Below, one piece after another: positions 13,640 through 25,396 of a stretch of DNA of 64,000 bases (position 1 is its first letter; each line of letters starts with the position of its first letter). Source of the stretch: Anagrus nilaparvatae (taxonomy: Eukaryota; Arthropoda; Insecta; Hymenoptera; Mymaridae). The DNA lies in contig JAKSXM010000231.1 of the NCBI GenBank assembly GCA_022575985.1, positions 29,860,501 to 29,924,500 on the forward strand. Direction: 5' to 3'. A program made the translations under genes and the position numbers. Under the pieces are notes generated by a model that saw only the letters and a list, made by a program, of their open reading frames with translations, was not told the origin of the DNA and did no database searches.

Positions 13640-16600
13640 TCAAAAATATTGTATTTTTAGAATCTTTGGATCTACTTGCATGAAACCATTTGAATTGGTT
13701 AAAATTTTTATAAACCAAATTTACTAATAATAAGAGAATATTCTACGTAGAGGAAAACTAAAACAAATACGGCCCTTCAGGCCAGCGTAATTAAAAAACA
13801 AGATATAAATAAATTAAATAAGTATTAAAATTATTGTATATTTAGAAAAGGTGGATCCACTTTCATGAAACCATTTGAATAGGTTAAATTTTTATAAAAC
13901 AAGTTTACTTATAATGAAAAAATATGTAAAATAGAGAAAAACCTTAACAAATACAGTCCAAAAGGCCTGAGAAATAAAAAAACAAGATATAAAAATATAA
14001 ATAGGTATCAAAAATATTGTATTTTTAGAATCTTTGGATCTACTTGCTTGAAACCATTTGAATTGGTTAAAATTTTTATAAACCAAGTTTACTAATAATA
14101 AGAGAATATTCTATGTAGAGGAAAACTAAAACAAATACGGCCCACCAGGCCAGCGTAATTAAAAAACAAGATATAAATAAATTAAATAAGTATTAAAATT
14201 ATTGTATATTTAGAAAAGGTGGATCCACTTTCATGAAACCATTTGAATAGGTTAAAATTTTTATAAAACAAGTTTACTTATAATGAAAAAATATGTAAAA
14301 TAGAGAAAAACCTTAACAAATACAGTCCAAAAGGCCTGAGAAATAAAAAAACAAGATATAATAATTTAAATAGGTATCAAAAATATTGTATTTTTAGAAT
14401 CTTTGGATCCACTTTTATGAATTCATTTGAATTGGTTAAAATTTTTATAAACCAATTTTACTAATAATGAGAGAATATTCTATGTAGAGGAAAACTAAAA
14501 CAAATACGGCCCACCAGGCCAGCGTAATTAAAAAACAAGATATAAATAAATTAAATAAGTATTAAAATTATTGTATATTTAGAAAAGGTGGATCCACTTT
14601 CATGAAACCATTTGAATAGGTTAAAATTTTTATAAAACAAGTTTACTTATAATGAAAAAATATGTAAAATAGAGAAAAACCTTAACAAATACAGTCCAAA
14701 AGGCCTGAGAAATAAAAAAACAAGATATAATAATTTAAATAGGTATCAAAAATATTGTATTTTTAGAATCTTTGGATCTACTTGCATGAAACCATTTGAA
14801 TTGGTTAAAATTTTTATAAACCAAATTTACTAATAATAAGAGAATATTCTACGTAGAGGAAAACTAAAACAAATACGGCCCTTCAGGCCAGCGTAATTAA
14901 AAAACAAGATATAAATAAATTAAATAAGTATTAAAATTATTGTATATTTAGAAAAGGTGGATCCACTTTCATGAAACCATTTGAATAGGTTAAATTTTTA
15001 TAAAACAAGTTTACTTATAATGAAAAAATATGTAAAATAGAGAAAAACCTTAACAAATACAGTCCAAAAGGCCTGAGAAATAAAAAAACAAGATATAAAA
15101 ATATAAATAGGTATCAAAAATATTGTATTTTTAGAATCTTTGGATCTACTTGCTTGAAACCATTTGAATTGGTTAAAATTTTTATAAACCAAGTTTACTA
15201 ATAATAAGAGAATATTCTATGTAGAGGAAAACTAAAACAAATACGGCCCACCAGGCCAGCGTAATTAAAAAACAAGATATAAATAAATTAAATAAGTATT
15301 AAAATTATTGTATATTTAGAAAAGGTGGATCCACTTTCATGAAACCATTTGAATAGGTTAAAATTTTTATAAAACAAGTTTACTTATAATGAAAAAATAT
15401 GTAAAATAGAGAAAAACCTTAACAAATACAGTCCAAAAGGCCTGAGAAATAAAAAAACAAGATATAATAATTTAAATAGGTATCAAAAATATTGTATTTT
15501 TAGAATCTTTGGATCCACTTTTATGAATTCATTTGAATTGGTTAAAATTTTTATAAACCAATTTTACTAATAATGAGAGAATATTCTACGTAGAGAAAAA
15601 CTTAAACAAATACGGCCCTTCAGGCCAGCGTAATTAAAAAACAAGATATAAATAAATTAAATAAGTATTAAAATTATTGTATATTTAGAAAAGGTGGATC
15701 CACTTTCATGAAACCATTTGAATAGGTTAAAATTTTTATAAAACAAGTTTACTTATAATAAAAAAATATGTAAAATAGAGAAAAACCTTAACAAATACAG
15801 TCCAAAAGGCCTGAGAAATAAAAAAACAAGATATAAAAATTTAAATAGGTATCAAAAATATTGTATTTTTATAATCTTTGGATCTACTTGCATGAAACCA
15901 TTTGAATTGGTTAAAATTTTTATAAACCAAATTTACTAATAATAAGAGAATATTCTACGTAGAGGAAAACTAAAACATATACGGCCCTTCAGGCCAGCGT
16001 AATTAAAAAACAAGATATAAATAAATTAAATAAGTATTAAAATTATTGTATATTTAGAAAAGGTGGATCCACTTTCATGAAACCATTTGAATAGGTTAAA
16101 ATTTTTATAAAACAAGTTTACTTATAATGAAAAAATATGTAAAATAGAGAAAAACCTTAACAAATACAGTCCAAAAAGCCTGAGAAATAAAAAAACAAGA
16201 TATAAAAATTTAAATAGGTATCAAAAATATTGTATTTTTAGAATCTTTGGATCTACTTGCATGAAACCATTTGAATTGGTTAAAATTTTTATAAACCAAG
16301 TTTACTAATAATAAGAGAATATTCTATGTAGAGGAAAACTAAAACAAATACGGCCCACCAGGCCAGCGTAATTAAAAAACAAGATATAAATAAATTAAAT
16401 AAGTATTAAAATTATTGTATATTTAGAAAAGGTGGATCCACTTTCATGAAACCATTTGAATTGGTTAAAATTCTTATAAACCAAGTTTACTTATAATAGA
16501 AAAATATATAAAATAGAGAAAAACTTAAACAAATACAGTCCAAAAGGCCTGAGAAATAAAAAAACAAGATATAATAATTTAAATAGGTATCAAAATTATT

Positions 16601-19250
16601 GTATTTTTATAAACGTTGGATCCACTTGCATGAAACCATTTGAATAGGTTAAAATTTTTATAAAACAAGTTTACTTATAATGAAAAAATATGTAAAATAG
16701 AGAAAAACCTAAACAAATACAGTCAAAAAGGCCTGAGAAATAAAAAAACAAGATATAAAAAATTTAATTAGGTATCAAAAATATTGTATTTTTAGAATCT
16801 TTGGATCTACTTGCATGAAACCATTTGAATTGGTTAAAATTTTTATAAACCAAATTTACTAATAATAAGAGAATATTCTACGTAGAGGAAAACTAAAACA
16901 TATACGGCCCTTCAGGCCAGCGTAATTAAAAAACAAGATATAAATAAATTAAATAAGTATTAAAATTATTGTATATTTAGAAAAGGTGGATCCACTTTCA
17001 TGAAACCATTTGAATAGGTTAAAATTTTTATAAAACAAGTTTACTTATAATGAAAAAATATGTAAAATAGAGAAAAACCTTAACAAATACAGTCCAAAAG
17101 GCCTGAGAAATAAAAAAACAAGATATAAAAATTTAAATAGGTATCAAAAATATTGTATTTTTAGAATCTTTGGATCTACTTGCATGTAACCATTTGAATT
17201 GGTTAAAATTTTTATAAACCAAATTTACTAATAATAAGAGAATATTCTACGTAGAGGAAAACTAAAACAAATACGGCCCTTCAGGCCAGCGTAATTAAAA
17301 AACAAGATATAAATAAATTAAAAAAGTATTAAAATTATTGTATATTTAGAAAAGGTGTATCCACTTTCATGAAACCATTTGAATAGGTTAAAATTTTTAT
17401 AAAACAAGTTTACTTATAATGAAAAAATATGTAAAATAGAGAAAAACCTTAACAAATACAGTCCAAAAGGCCTGAGAAATAAAAAAACAAGATATAAAAA
17501 TATAAATAGGTATCAAAAATATTGAATTTTTAGAATCTTTGGATCTACTTGCTTGAAACCATTTGAATTGGTTAAAATTTTTATAAACCAAGTTTACTAA
17601 TAATAAGAGAATATTCTATGTAGAGGAAAACTAAAACAAATACGGCCCACCAGGCCAGCGTAATTAAAAAACAAGATATAAATAAATTAAATAAGTATTA
17701 AAATTATTGTATATTTAGAAAAGGTGGATCCACTTTCATGAAACCATTTGAATAGGTTAAAATTTTTATAAAACAAGTTTACTTATAATGAAAAAATATG
17801 TAAAATAGAGAAAAACCTTAACAAATACAGTCCAAAAAGCCTGAGAAATAAAAAAACAAGATATAAAAATTTAAATAGGTATCAAAAATATTGTATTTTT
17901 AGAATCTTTGGATCTACTTGCATGAAACCATTTGAATTGGTTAAAATTTTTATAAACCAAGTTTACTAATAATAAGAGAATATTCTACGTAGAGGAAAAC
18001 TAAAACAAATACGGCCCTTCAGGCCAGCGTAATTAAAAAACAAGATATAAATAAATTAAATAAGTATTAAAATTATTGTATATTTAGAAAAGGTGGATCC
18101 ACTTTCATGAAACCATTTGAATAGGTTAAAATTTTTATAAAACAAGTTTACTTATAATGAAAAAATATGTAAAATAGAGAAAAACCTTAACAAATACAGT
18201 CCAAAAGGCCTGAGAAATAAAAAAACAAGATATAAAAATTTAAATAGGTATCAAAAATATTGTATTTTTAGAATCTTTGGATCTACTTGCATGTAACCAT
18301 TTGAATTGGTTAAAATTTTTATAAACCAAATTTACTAATAATAAGAGAATATTCTACGTAGAGGAAAACTAAAACAAATACGGCCCTTCAGGCCAGCGTA
18401 ATTAAAAAACAAGATATAAATAAATTAAAAAAGTATTAAAATTATTGTATATTTAGAAAAGGTGTATCCACTTTCATGAAACCATTTGAATAGGTTAAAA
18501 TTTTTATAAAACAAGTTTACTTATAATGAAAAAATATGTAAAATAGAGAAAAACCTTAACAAATACAGTCCAAAAGGCCTGAGAAATAAAAAAACAAGAT
18601 ATAAAAATATAAATAGGTATCAAAAATATTGAATTTTTAGAATCTTTGGATCTACTTGCTTGAAACCATTTGAATTGGTTAAAATTTTTATAAACCAAGT
18701 TTACTAATAATAAGAGAATATTCTATGTAGAGGAAAACTAAAACAAATACGGCCCACCAGGCCAGCGTAATTAAAAAACAAGATATAAATAAATTAAATA
18801 AGTATTAAAATTATTGTATATTTAGAAAAGGTGGATCCACTTTCATGAAACCATTTGAATAGGTTAAAATTTTTATAAAACAAGTTTACTTATAATGAAA
18901 AAATATGTAAAATAGAGAAAAACCTTAACAAATACAGTCCAAAAAGCCTGAGAAATAAAAAAACAAGATATAAAAATTTAAATAGGTATCAAAAATATTG
19001 TATTTTTAGAATCTTTGGATCTACTTGCATGAAACCATTTGAATTGGTTAAAATTTTTATAAACCAAGTTTACTAATAATAAGAGAATATTCTACGTAGA
19101 GGAAAACTAAAACAAATACGGCCCTTCAGGCCAGCGTAATTAAAAAACAAGATATAAATAAATTAAAAAAGTATTAAAATTATTGTATATTTAGAAAAGG
19201 TGGATCCACTTTCATGAAACCATTTGAATAGGTTAAAATTTTTATAAAAC
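13640..19250. repeat. 1107-bp (three-dimer) higher-order repeats in satellite A
   Basis: Variants recur every 1106-1107 bp, which is three 369-bp dimers. The shortened aggttaaatttt variant near 13880 recurs near 14986. Further on, the catgtaaccattt and ggtgtatccac variants near 17183 and 17355 recur near 18290 and 18462. This edge of the array is therefore organised on a shorter period than the 5.3-kb block to its left. Confidence 0.85.
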
Positions 19251-19365
19251 AAGTTTACTTATAATGAAAAAATATGTAAAATAGAGAAAAACCTTAACAA
19301 ATACAGTCCAAAAGGCCTGAGAAATAAAAAAACAAGATATAAAAATATAAATAGGTATCAAAAAT

Positions 19366-22300
19366 ATAAAAGCAGTTTTTCCCAAAATGACCAATCTTTA
19401 ATCAATTTATTTTGACCAACTTAACCCCCTTGAAATGGGCTCCAATATTTTTTGGGAGTCTTGGCACATGATTAGATTTATATCGTAAAAACGAATTAAG
19501 GGTAATACCCTGCCAAGATTCTCAAAATCCTTGAAAACTAAAATACGATATTTATGTAGTTTAATTCGCAGCCGCATTTAAGGTAGTTTACCACCTAGGA
19601 ATATGTCGAAAATTTTTTTGAGTATTGAGAAATATATTTTAATTAACATAAGAAAACAATAGTTGGGGTCAGATCCCTTGACATTCTAAAAAAGATGTTT
19701 TTCCCAAAATGACCAATCTTTAATCGATTTAATTTGACCAACTTAACCCCTTAAAATGGGCTCAAAATTTTTTTTGCATACGTAGATTAATATCGTAGAA
19801 ACGAATTCGGGATTATACTTTACCAAGGTTCTGAAAATCCTTGGAAATTAAAATACGATATATATGTCATTTGATTCGCAGCCGCATTTGGGGTAGTTTA
19901 CCACCCACGAATATGTCCACAATTTTTTTGAGTATCGAGAAAAATATTTCATTCAACATAAGAAAATAATAGTTGGGGTCTATTTAATTTGACCAACTTA
20001 AACCCATTAAAATGGGCTCAAAAATTTTCTGGACGTTTTGGCACATAATTAGATTAATATCGTAGAAACGAATTCAGGGTAATACCCTGCCAAGATTCTC
20101 AAAATCCTTGAAAACTAAAAGACGATATTTATGTAATTTAATTCGCAGCCGCATTTAATGTAGTTTACCACCTAGAAATATGTCGAAAATTTTTTTGAGT
20201 ATTGAGAAACATATTTTACGTTTTCGGTAGTTTACCACCTAGGAATATGTATAAAATTTTTTGAGTATTGAGAAACATATTTTAATTAACATAAGAAAAC
20301 AATAGGTGGGATCAGATCCCTTGAAAATCTAAAAAACTGTTTTTCCCAAAATGACCAATCTTTAATCAATTTAATTTGACCAACTTAAACCCCTTAAAAT
20401 GGGCTTAAAATATTCTGGACGTTTTGGCACATAATTAGATTAATATCGTAGAAACGAATTCGGGATTATACTTTACCAAGGTTCTGAAAATCCTTGGAAA
20501 TTAAAATACGATATTTATGTAATTTGATTCGCAGCCGCATTTGGGGTAGTTTACCACCCACGAATATGTCCACAATTTTTTGAGTATCGAGAAAAATATT
20601 TCAATCAACATAAGAAAATAATAGTTGGGGTCAGAACCCTTGACATTCTAAAAAAGCTGTTTTTTCCAAAATGACCAATCTTTAAACGATTTAATTTGAC
20701 CAACTTAACCCCCTTAAAACGGATTCAAAAATTTTTTGAGTTTCTTGGCGCATAAGTAGATTAATATCGTAGAAACAAATTCTGGGTAATACTCTGCCAA
20801 GATTCTGAAACTAAAATACGATATTTATGTAATTTTATTCACAGCTGCATTTGCGGTAGTATACTACCTAGGAATATGTCCAAAATTTTATTGTGTATTG
20901 AGAAACATATTGCAAACAACATAAGAACATAATAGTTGGTGTCAGATCCAATGAAATTCTAAAAAAGCAGTTTTTCCCAAAATGACCAATCTTTATTCAA
21001 TTTATTTTGACCAACTTAACCCCCTTGAAATGGGCTCCAATATTTTTTGGGAGTCTTGGCACATGATTAGATTTATATCGTAAAAACGAATTAAGGGTAA
21101 TACCCTGCCAAGATTCTCAAAATCCTTGAAAACTAAAATACGATATTTATGTAGTTTAATTCGCAGCCGCATTTAAGGTAGTTTACCACCTAGGAATATG
21201 TCGAAAATTTTTTTGAGTATTGAGAAATATATTTTAATTAACATAAGAAAACAATAGTTGGGGTCAGATCCCTTGACATTCTAAAAAAGCTGTTTTTCCC
21301 AAAATGACCAATCTTTAATCGATTTAATTTGACCAACTTAACCCCTTAAAATGGGCTCCAAATTTTTTTTGCATACGTAGATTAATATCGTAGAAACGAA
21401 TTCGGGATTATACTTTACCAAGGTTCTGAAAATCCTTGGAAATTAAAATACGATATATATGTCATTTGATTCGCAGCCGCATTTGGGGTAGTTTACCACC
21501 CACGAATATGTCCACAATTTTTTTGAGTATCGAGAAAAATATTTCATTCAACATAAGAAAATAATAGTTGGGGTCTATTTAATTTGACCAACTTAAACCC
21601 ATTAAAATGGGCTCAAAAATTTTCTGGACGTTTTGGCACATAATTAGATTAATATCGTAGAAACGAATTCAGGGTAATACCCTGCCAAGATTCTCAAAAT
21701 CCTTGAAAACTAAAAGACGATATTTATGTAATTTAATTCGCAGCCGCATTTAATGTAGTTTACCACCTAGAAATATGTCGAAAATTTTTTTGAGTATTGA
21801 GAAACATATTTTACGTTTTCGGTAGTTTACCACCTAGGAATATGTATAAAATTTTTTGAGTATTGAGAAACATATTTTAATTAACATAAGAAAACAATAG
21901 GTGGGATCAGATCCCTTGAAAATCTAAAAAACTGTTTTTTCCAAAATGACCAATCTTTAATCAATTTAATTTGACCAACTTAAACCCCTTAAAATGGGCT
22001 TAAAATATTCTGGACGTTTTGGCACATAATTAGATTAATATCGTAGAAACGAATTCGGGATTATACTTTACCAAGGTTTTGAAAATCCTTGGAAATTAAA
22101 ATACGATATTTATGTAATTTGATTCGCAGCCGCATTTGGGGTAGTTTACCACCCACGAATATGTGCACAATTTTTTTGAGTATCGAGAAAAATATTTCAA
22201 TCAACATAAGAAAATAATAGTTGGGGTCAGATCCCTTGACATTCTAAAAAAGCTGTTTTTTCCAAAATGACCAATCTTTATATGATTTAATTTGACCAAC

Positions 22301-23085
22301 TTAACCCCCTTAAAATGGGCTTAAAAAAATTTTGGGAGTGTTGGCACATACTTAGATTAATATCGCAGAAACAAATTTGGGGTAATACCCTGGCAAGATT
22401 CTGAAACTAAAATACGATATTTATGTAATTTGATTCGCAGCCGCATTTGAGGTAGTATACCACCTAGGAATATGTCCAAAATTTTATTGTGTATTGAGAA
22501 ACATATTTCAAACAACACATGAAAATATTAGTGGGGTCAGAAAAAATTATTGGGGTCAGATCCAATGAAATTTTAAAAAAGCAGTTTTTCCCAAAATGAC
22601 AAATCTTTAATCAATCTAATTTGACCAACTTAAACCCCTTAAAATAGGCTCAAAAAATTTCTGGACGTTTTGGCACATAATTATATTAATATCGTAGAAA
22701 CGATTTCAGGGTAATACCCTGCCAAGATTCTCAAAATCCTTGAAAACTAAAATACGATTTTTATTTAGTTTAATTCGCAGCCGCATTTAAGGTAGTTTAC
22801 CACCTAGGAATATTTCGAAAATTTTTTTGAGTATTGAGAAACATATTTTAATTAACATAAGAAAACAATAGGTGGGATCAGATCCCTTGAAAATCTAAAA
22901 AACTGTTTTTCCCAAAATGACCAATCTTTAATCAATTTAATTTGACCAACTTAACCCCCTTGAAATGGGCTCAAAAATTTTTTGGGAGTCTTGGCACATG
23001 ATTAGATTTATATCGTAAAAACGAATTCAGGGTAATACCCTGCCAAGATTCTCAAAATCCTTGAAAACTAATATACGATATTTAA
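19366..23085. repeat. Satellite B: about 320-bp monomers, 1595-bp higher-order unit
   Basis: A second satellite, unrelated to A, begins abruptly at aaaagcagtttttccc. Each monomer carries the landmarks cccaaaatgaccaatcttt, gaccaacttaacccc, atatcgtagaaacgaatt, attcgcagccgcattt, agtttaccacctagg and ggggtcagatcc. The start landmark recurs at 19381, 19703, 20345, 20665, 20976 and 21298. The spacing 19381-20976 and 19703-21298 is 1595 bp, so a multi-monomer unit is duplicated. It includes one internally shortened monomer (ggggtctatttaatttg at 19977 and again near 21572) and one partial duplication (cgttttcggtag at 20219 and near 21814). Identity is very high to about 20660/22255 and lower after that. 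The array ends near 23085 at gatatttaacgc. Confidence 0.93.
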
Positions 23086-24640
23086 CGCTATGATTTATTT
23101 ACTTTGTTTCTAATAATTAAATTAATTTTAGAAAAAAAATTAAAATAATTTTTAATATTTAATTATTTTATTAATAAATATTTAAATTATACGCTCTTGT
23201 AATAAAGCCGAAATTCCGGGCAATTTTTATCACGTTTTTTTAATATCTTGATTTTCATTGGTTTTTCCAATTTTCTGGGGTTTAACGAGTATTTTTCGAA
23301 AAAATAACGTCAGGAATGGCTTCAGCAGGAAATTTTACTAACGACTTAATTGAAAAAATGTTTGTAAAGCTTATCCTTCCCCATAAACCCACGGATAAGT
23401 TTTGACCCGGGTTAAGTTTTGAGAGGTCAATCGGCTCTAATAAATAATAAAAATAAAGTTATAAAACCTCACTTATTGTTAAATAATTTGGGATCAATAT
23501 TTTCGAGAATAGTCGAATCCCAAGTTAAGTAAATATCAACTTTTCGGGCGTAACATATATAGTAAACTAAAAATATTTAAAACAAGCGCCCTATATACTT
23601 CCAAGTCTTCTGTAAGATGGCAGTAGTATGGTGTACACGTTTTAAATGAAATAATTTGTTTAATCTGGTTTAATTGTTAATAACTTTTTATTAGTCAACA
23701 ATTTAGTGAATATTTTTTCACAAGCCCATTGCACAATTATTTGTACATTTATTCCACTAAAGCTTTTAATTGTGCATTGCATAGTTCAGCAGAAAAATAA
23801 GTTTATCAATTGGGGGGCTAACTTTTTACCCCCCCGCCTGTTTTATACGTTTTGCAGAAAAGCACAATTTTGCACAAAAAAATAAATTCGATGTACATTT
23901 AGTACAATTAAAAAGGATTAATTTGAGCTATAAAAAATATAAATTAATTTTTTTGGGGGGCTAAGTTAACCGAGGTACACTAGTTGCATGTTTTTTTATT
24001 GTTGGTATTTTACAAGAATTAAAAAATAAAATACATGAATTGTGCAAAACACACCTGTAATTTCTATAAAAATATTTTTGGACCATTTTTATTCTATTAA
24101 TAAAGCATGTAAGTTTAAAAATAAATAAATTTTAATTTGAATAAAAGTCTAATCTCAAAAATTTTCTAGCAATTATTATGGCAATTTCTTTTAAGGATCA
24201 AAAGACATTGATATTATGAAGCAAAACACTAATACTAATTAAAATTGATATGAACCATAATTTATATTTTTTCAATACACTCAGGCAAAATAGAAGCAAA
24301 TTTTTACAAATACAATTCTTGCGATTCAAAAAATACATTACTCTGTAATAATTATTTTTCTTTTGAGTTCATATTTATAACGTAATGCAATAAAAGTATA
24401 ATCAAGATATTTTTTTTCACAGATATAGGCATTATTCAGTGGCTGTTTTATTTCACATCAAGATTTATATGAATAATTTTTGGATCGTCAGGTTACAAAA
24501 TATGTTTATGGATATAGAATATAATTTTCAAAATAAAGATTATAAAAATAGAAAATATATTGCTAAAAAATAATAATAAAATTATTGTATAATTAAGTTC
24601 AGTTAAAAATGACTGATAAAGTAATAAAATCAGAAATACA
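23086..24640. other. Intergenic, no gene recognised
   Basis: No supported open frame. The stretch is AT-rich with a few G/C runs. The string ttggggggctaa occurs twice (near 23810 and 23953), and the first copy can pair with a nearby cccccc run at 23829. This may be decayed mobile DNA, but no terminal repeats were found. Confidence 0.6.
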
Positions 24641-25396
24641 GGTATTTAAATGTAATCAACAAAGAAAAATCTAACATATCATAAAAAAATTTATTTAGGT
24701 ATTTAAATGTACTTGTTGTGAAAAAAAATTTTGAAATAAAATAAGATTATATTGTCATTTTAAAACTCATCTAGGTGAAAAGCCATTTGATTGTGAAATT
24801 TGTGATGAACGTCATAATAGTTTGAATAATCTTAAATTACATACTGAAGATGCGAACATCAAAAATGCAAAAAGTTTATTTGTAAAATATGTAAAGTTAA
24901 GTTTGAACGCTTACACCCTTATTTAAATCATATTAAAGCTCATTAAGAAAAACTTTTTAAGTGCAATCACTGTGAAAAATCATTTGGCTTCAAGCAGCAA
25001 ATTAAGAGTCATATTATTAGTGTTCATAATGAAGATTCTATGCGTTCTTCCGGAACTAAAAGAAATTCTATTTCGACTTCAAGCTGCCCTACTATAATTA
25101 AAACAAAGGTTTCTTTAAAATGCACTTACTGTAAAGAAGAATGTGCTACTAAATTAGATTTATCAAAACATGTTAGTGAATTTCACAATGAAAATAAAGC
25201 TGACTCTCTTTCTTATTATTGTAACAAGAAATTCAATAATGAATCAGATTTAATGGATCATGTTTTCATGCATGTTACAGAAAAACTTCATATACTTGTA
25301 AATGATAAAAGTGTAAATATTGTAAAAAATTATATGATGATCTAATTACTCCAAATAATCATATAGAAACCCATAACGATGAAAAGAAATTGTAAA
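24641..25396 (+). pseudogene. Decayed C2H2 zinc-finger gene
   Basis: Translation shows zinc-finger spacing across several frames. There is a GEKPFDCEICD linker and finger start at about 24776-24808. A finger of the C-x2-C-x12-H-x3-H type lies at about 24880-24943 (starting FICKICKVKF), then comes an in-frame TAA exactly in the linker, then FKCNHCEKSF at about 24958. A further finger starting LKCTYCKEEC is at about 25118, and a finger missing its first cysteine at about 25212. The last part shifts frame again near 25300 and runs to a stop near 25396. The only long frame is 25040-25345. Stops at 24751 and in the linker, frameshifts and lost cysteines argue for a pseudogene. The parent gene would be a DNA-binding protein; its identity cannot be told. 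Confidence 0.75.

Larger units (their letters stand above)
1..19365. repeat. Satellite A: 184/185-bp alternating monomers (369-bp dimer)
   Basis: About 105 head-to-tail monomers fill this stretch. Two types alternate. Type A carries aaaggcctgagaaat, a tttggatctacttgc segment and atatgtaaaatagag. Type B carries aggccagcgtaatt, a ggtggatccactttc segment and attctacgtagag. The GGCC core recurs at 85, 269, 454, 638 and 823, giving spacings of 184 and 185 and a dimer of 369 bp. A and B share their 3' third (gaaaccatttgaatNggtt), so they are diverged copies of one ancestor. The 64-codon open frames that recur on the minus strand are satellite sequence, not genes. The array is cut by the left window edge and ends inside an A monomer at the junction with the next satellite. 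A centromeric or heterochromatic role is possible but not shown. Confidence 0.97.

Noticed and set aside
13..18698. Five almost identical 64-codon minus-strand open frames in the satellite.
   Set aside because: They recur only because the satellite repeats, lie across monomer borders, and have no upstream signals; not genes.
1..19365. Regular short repeats that might suggest a CRISPR array.
   Set aside because: Units are 184/185 bp with no unique spacers, and the genome is eukaryotic.
1..23085. Calling the satellites a centromere.
   Set aside because: Higher-order structure fits, but nothing in the sequence alone shows kinetochore function; left as a question.
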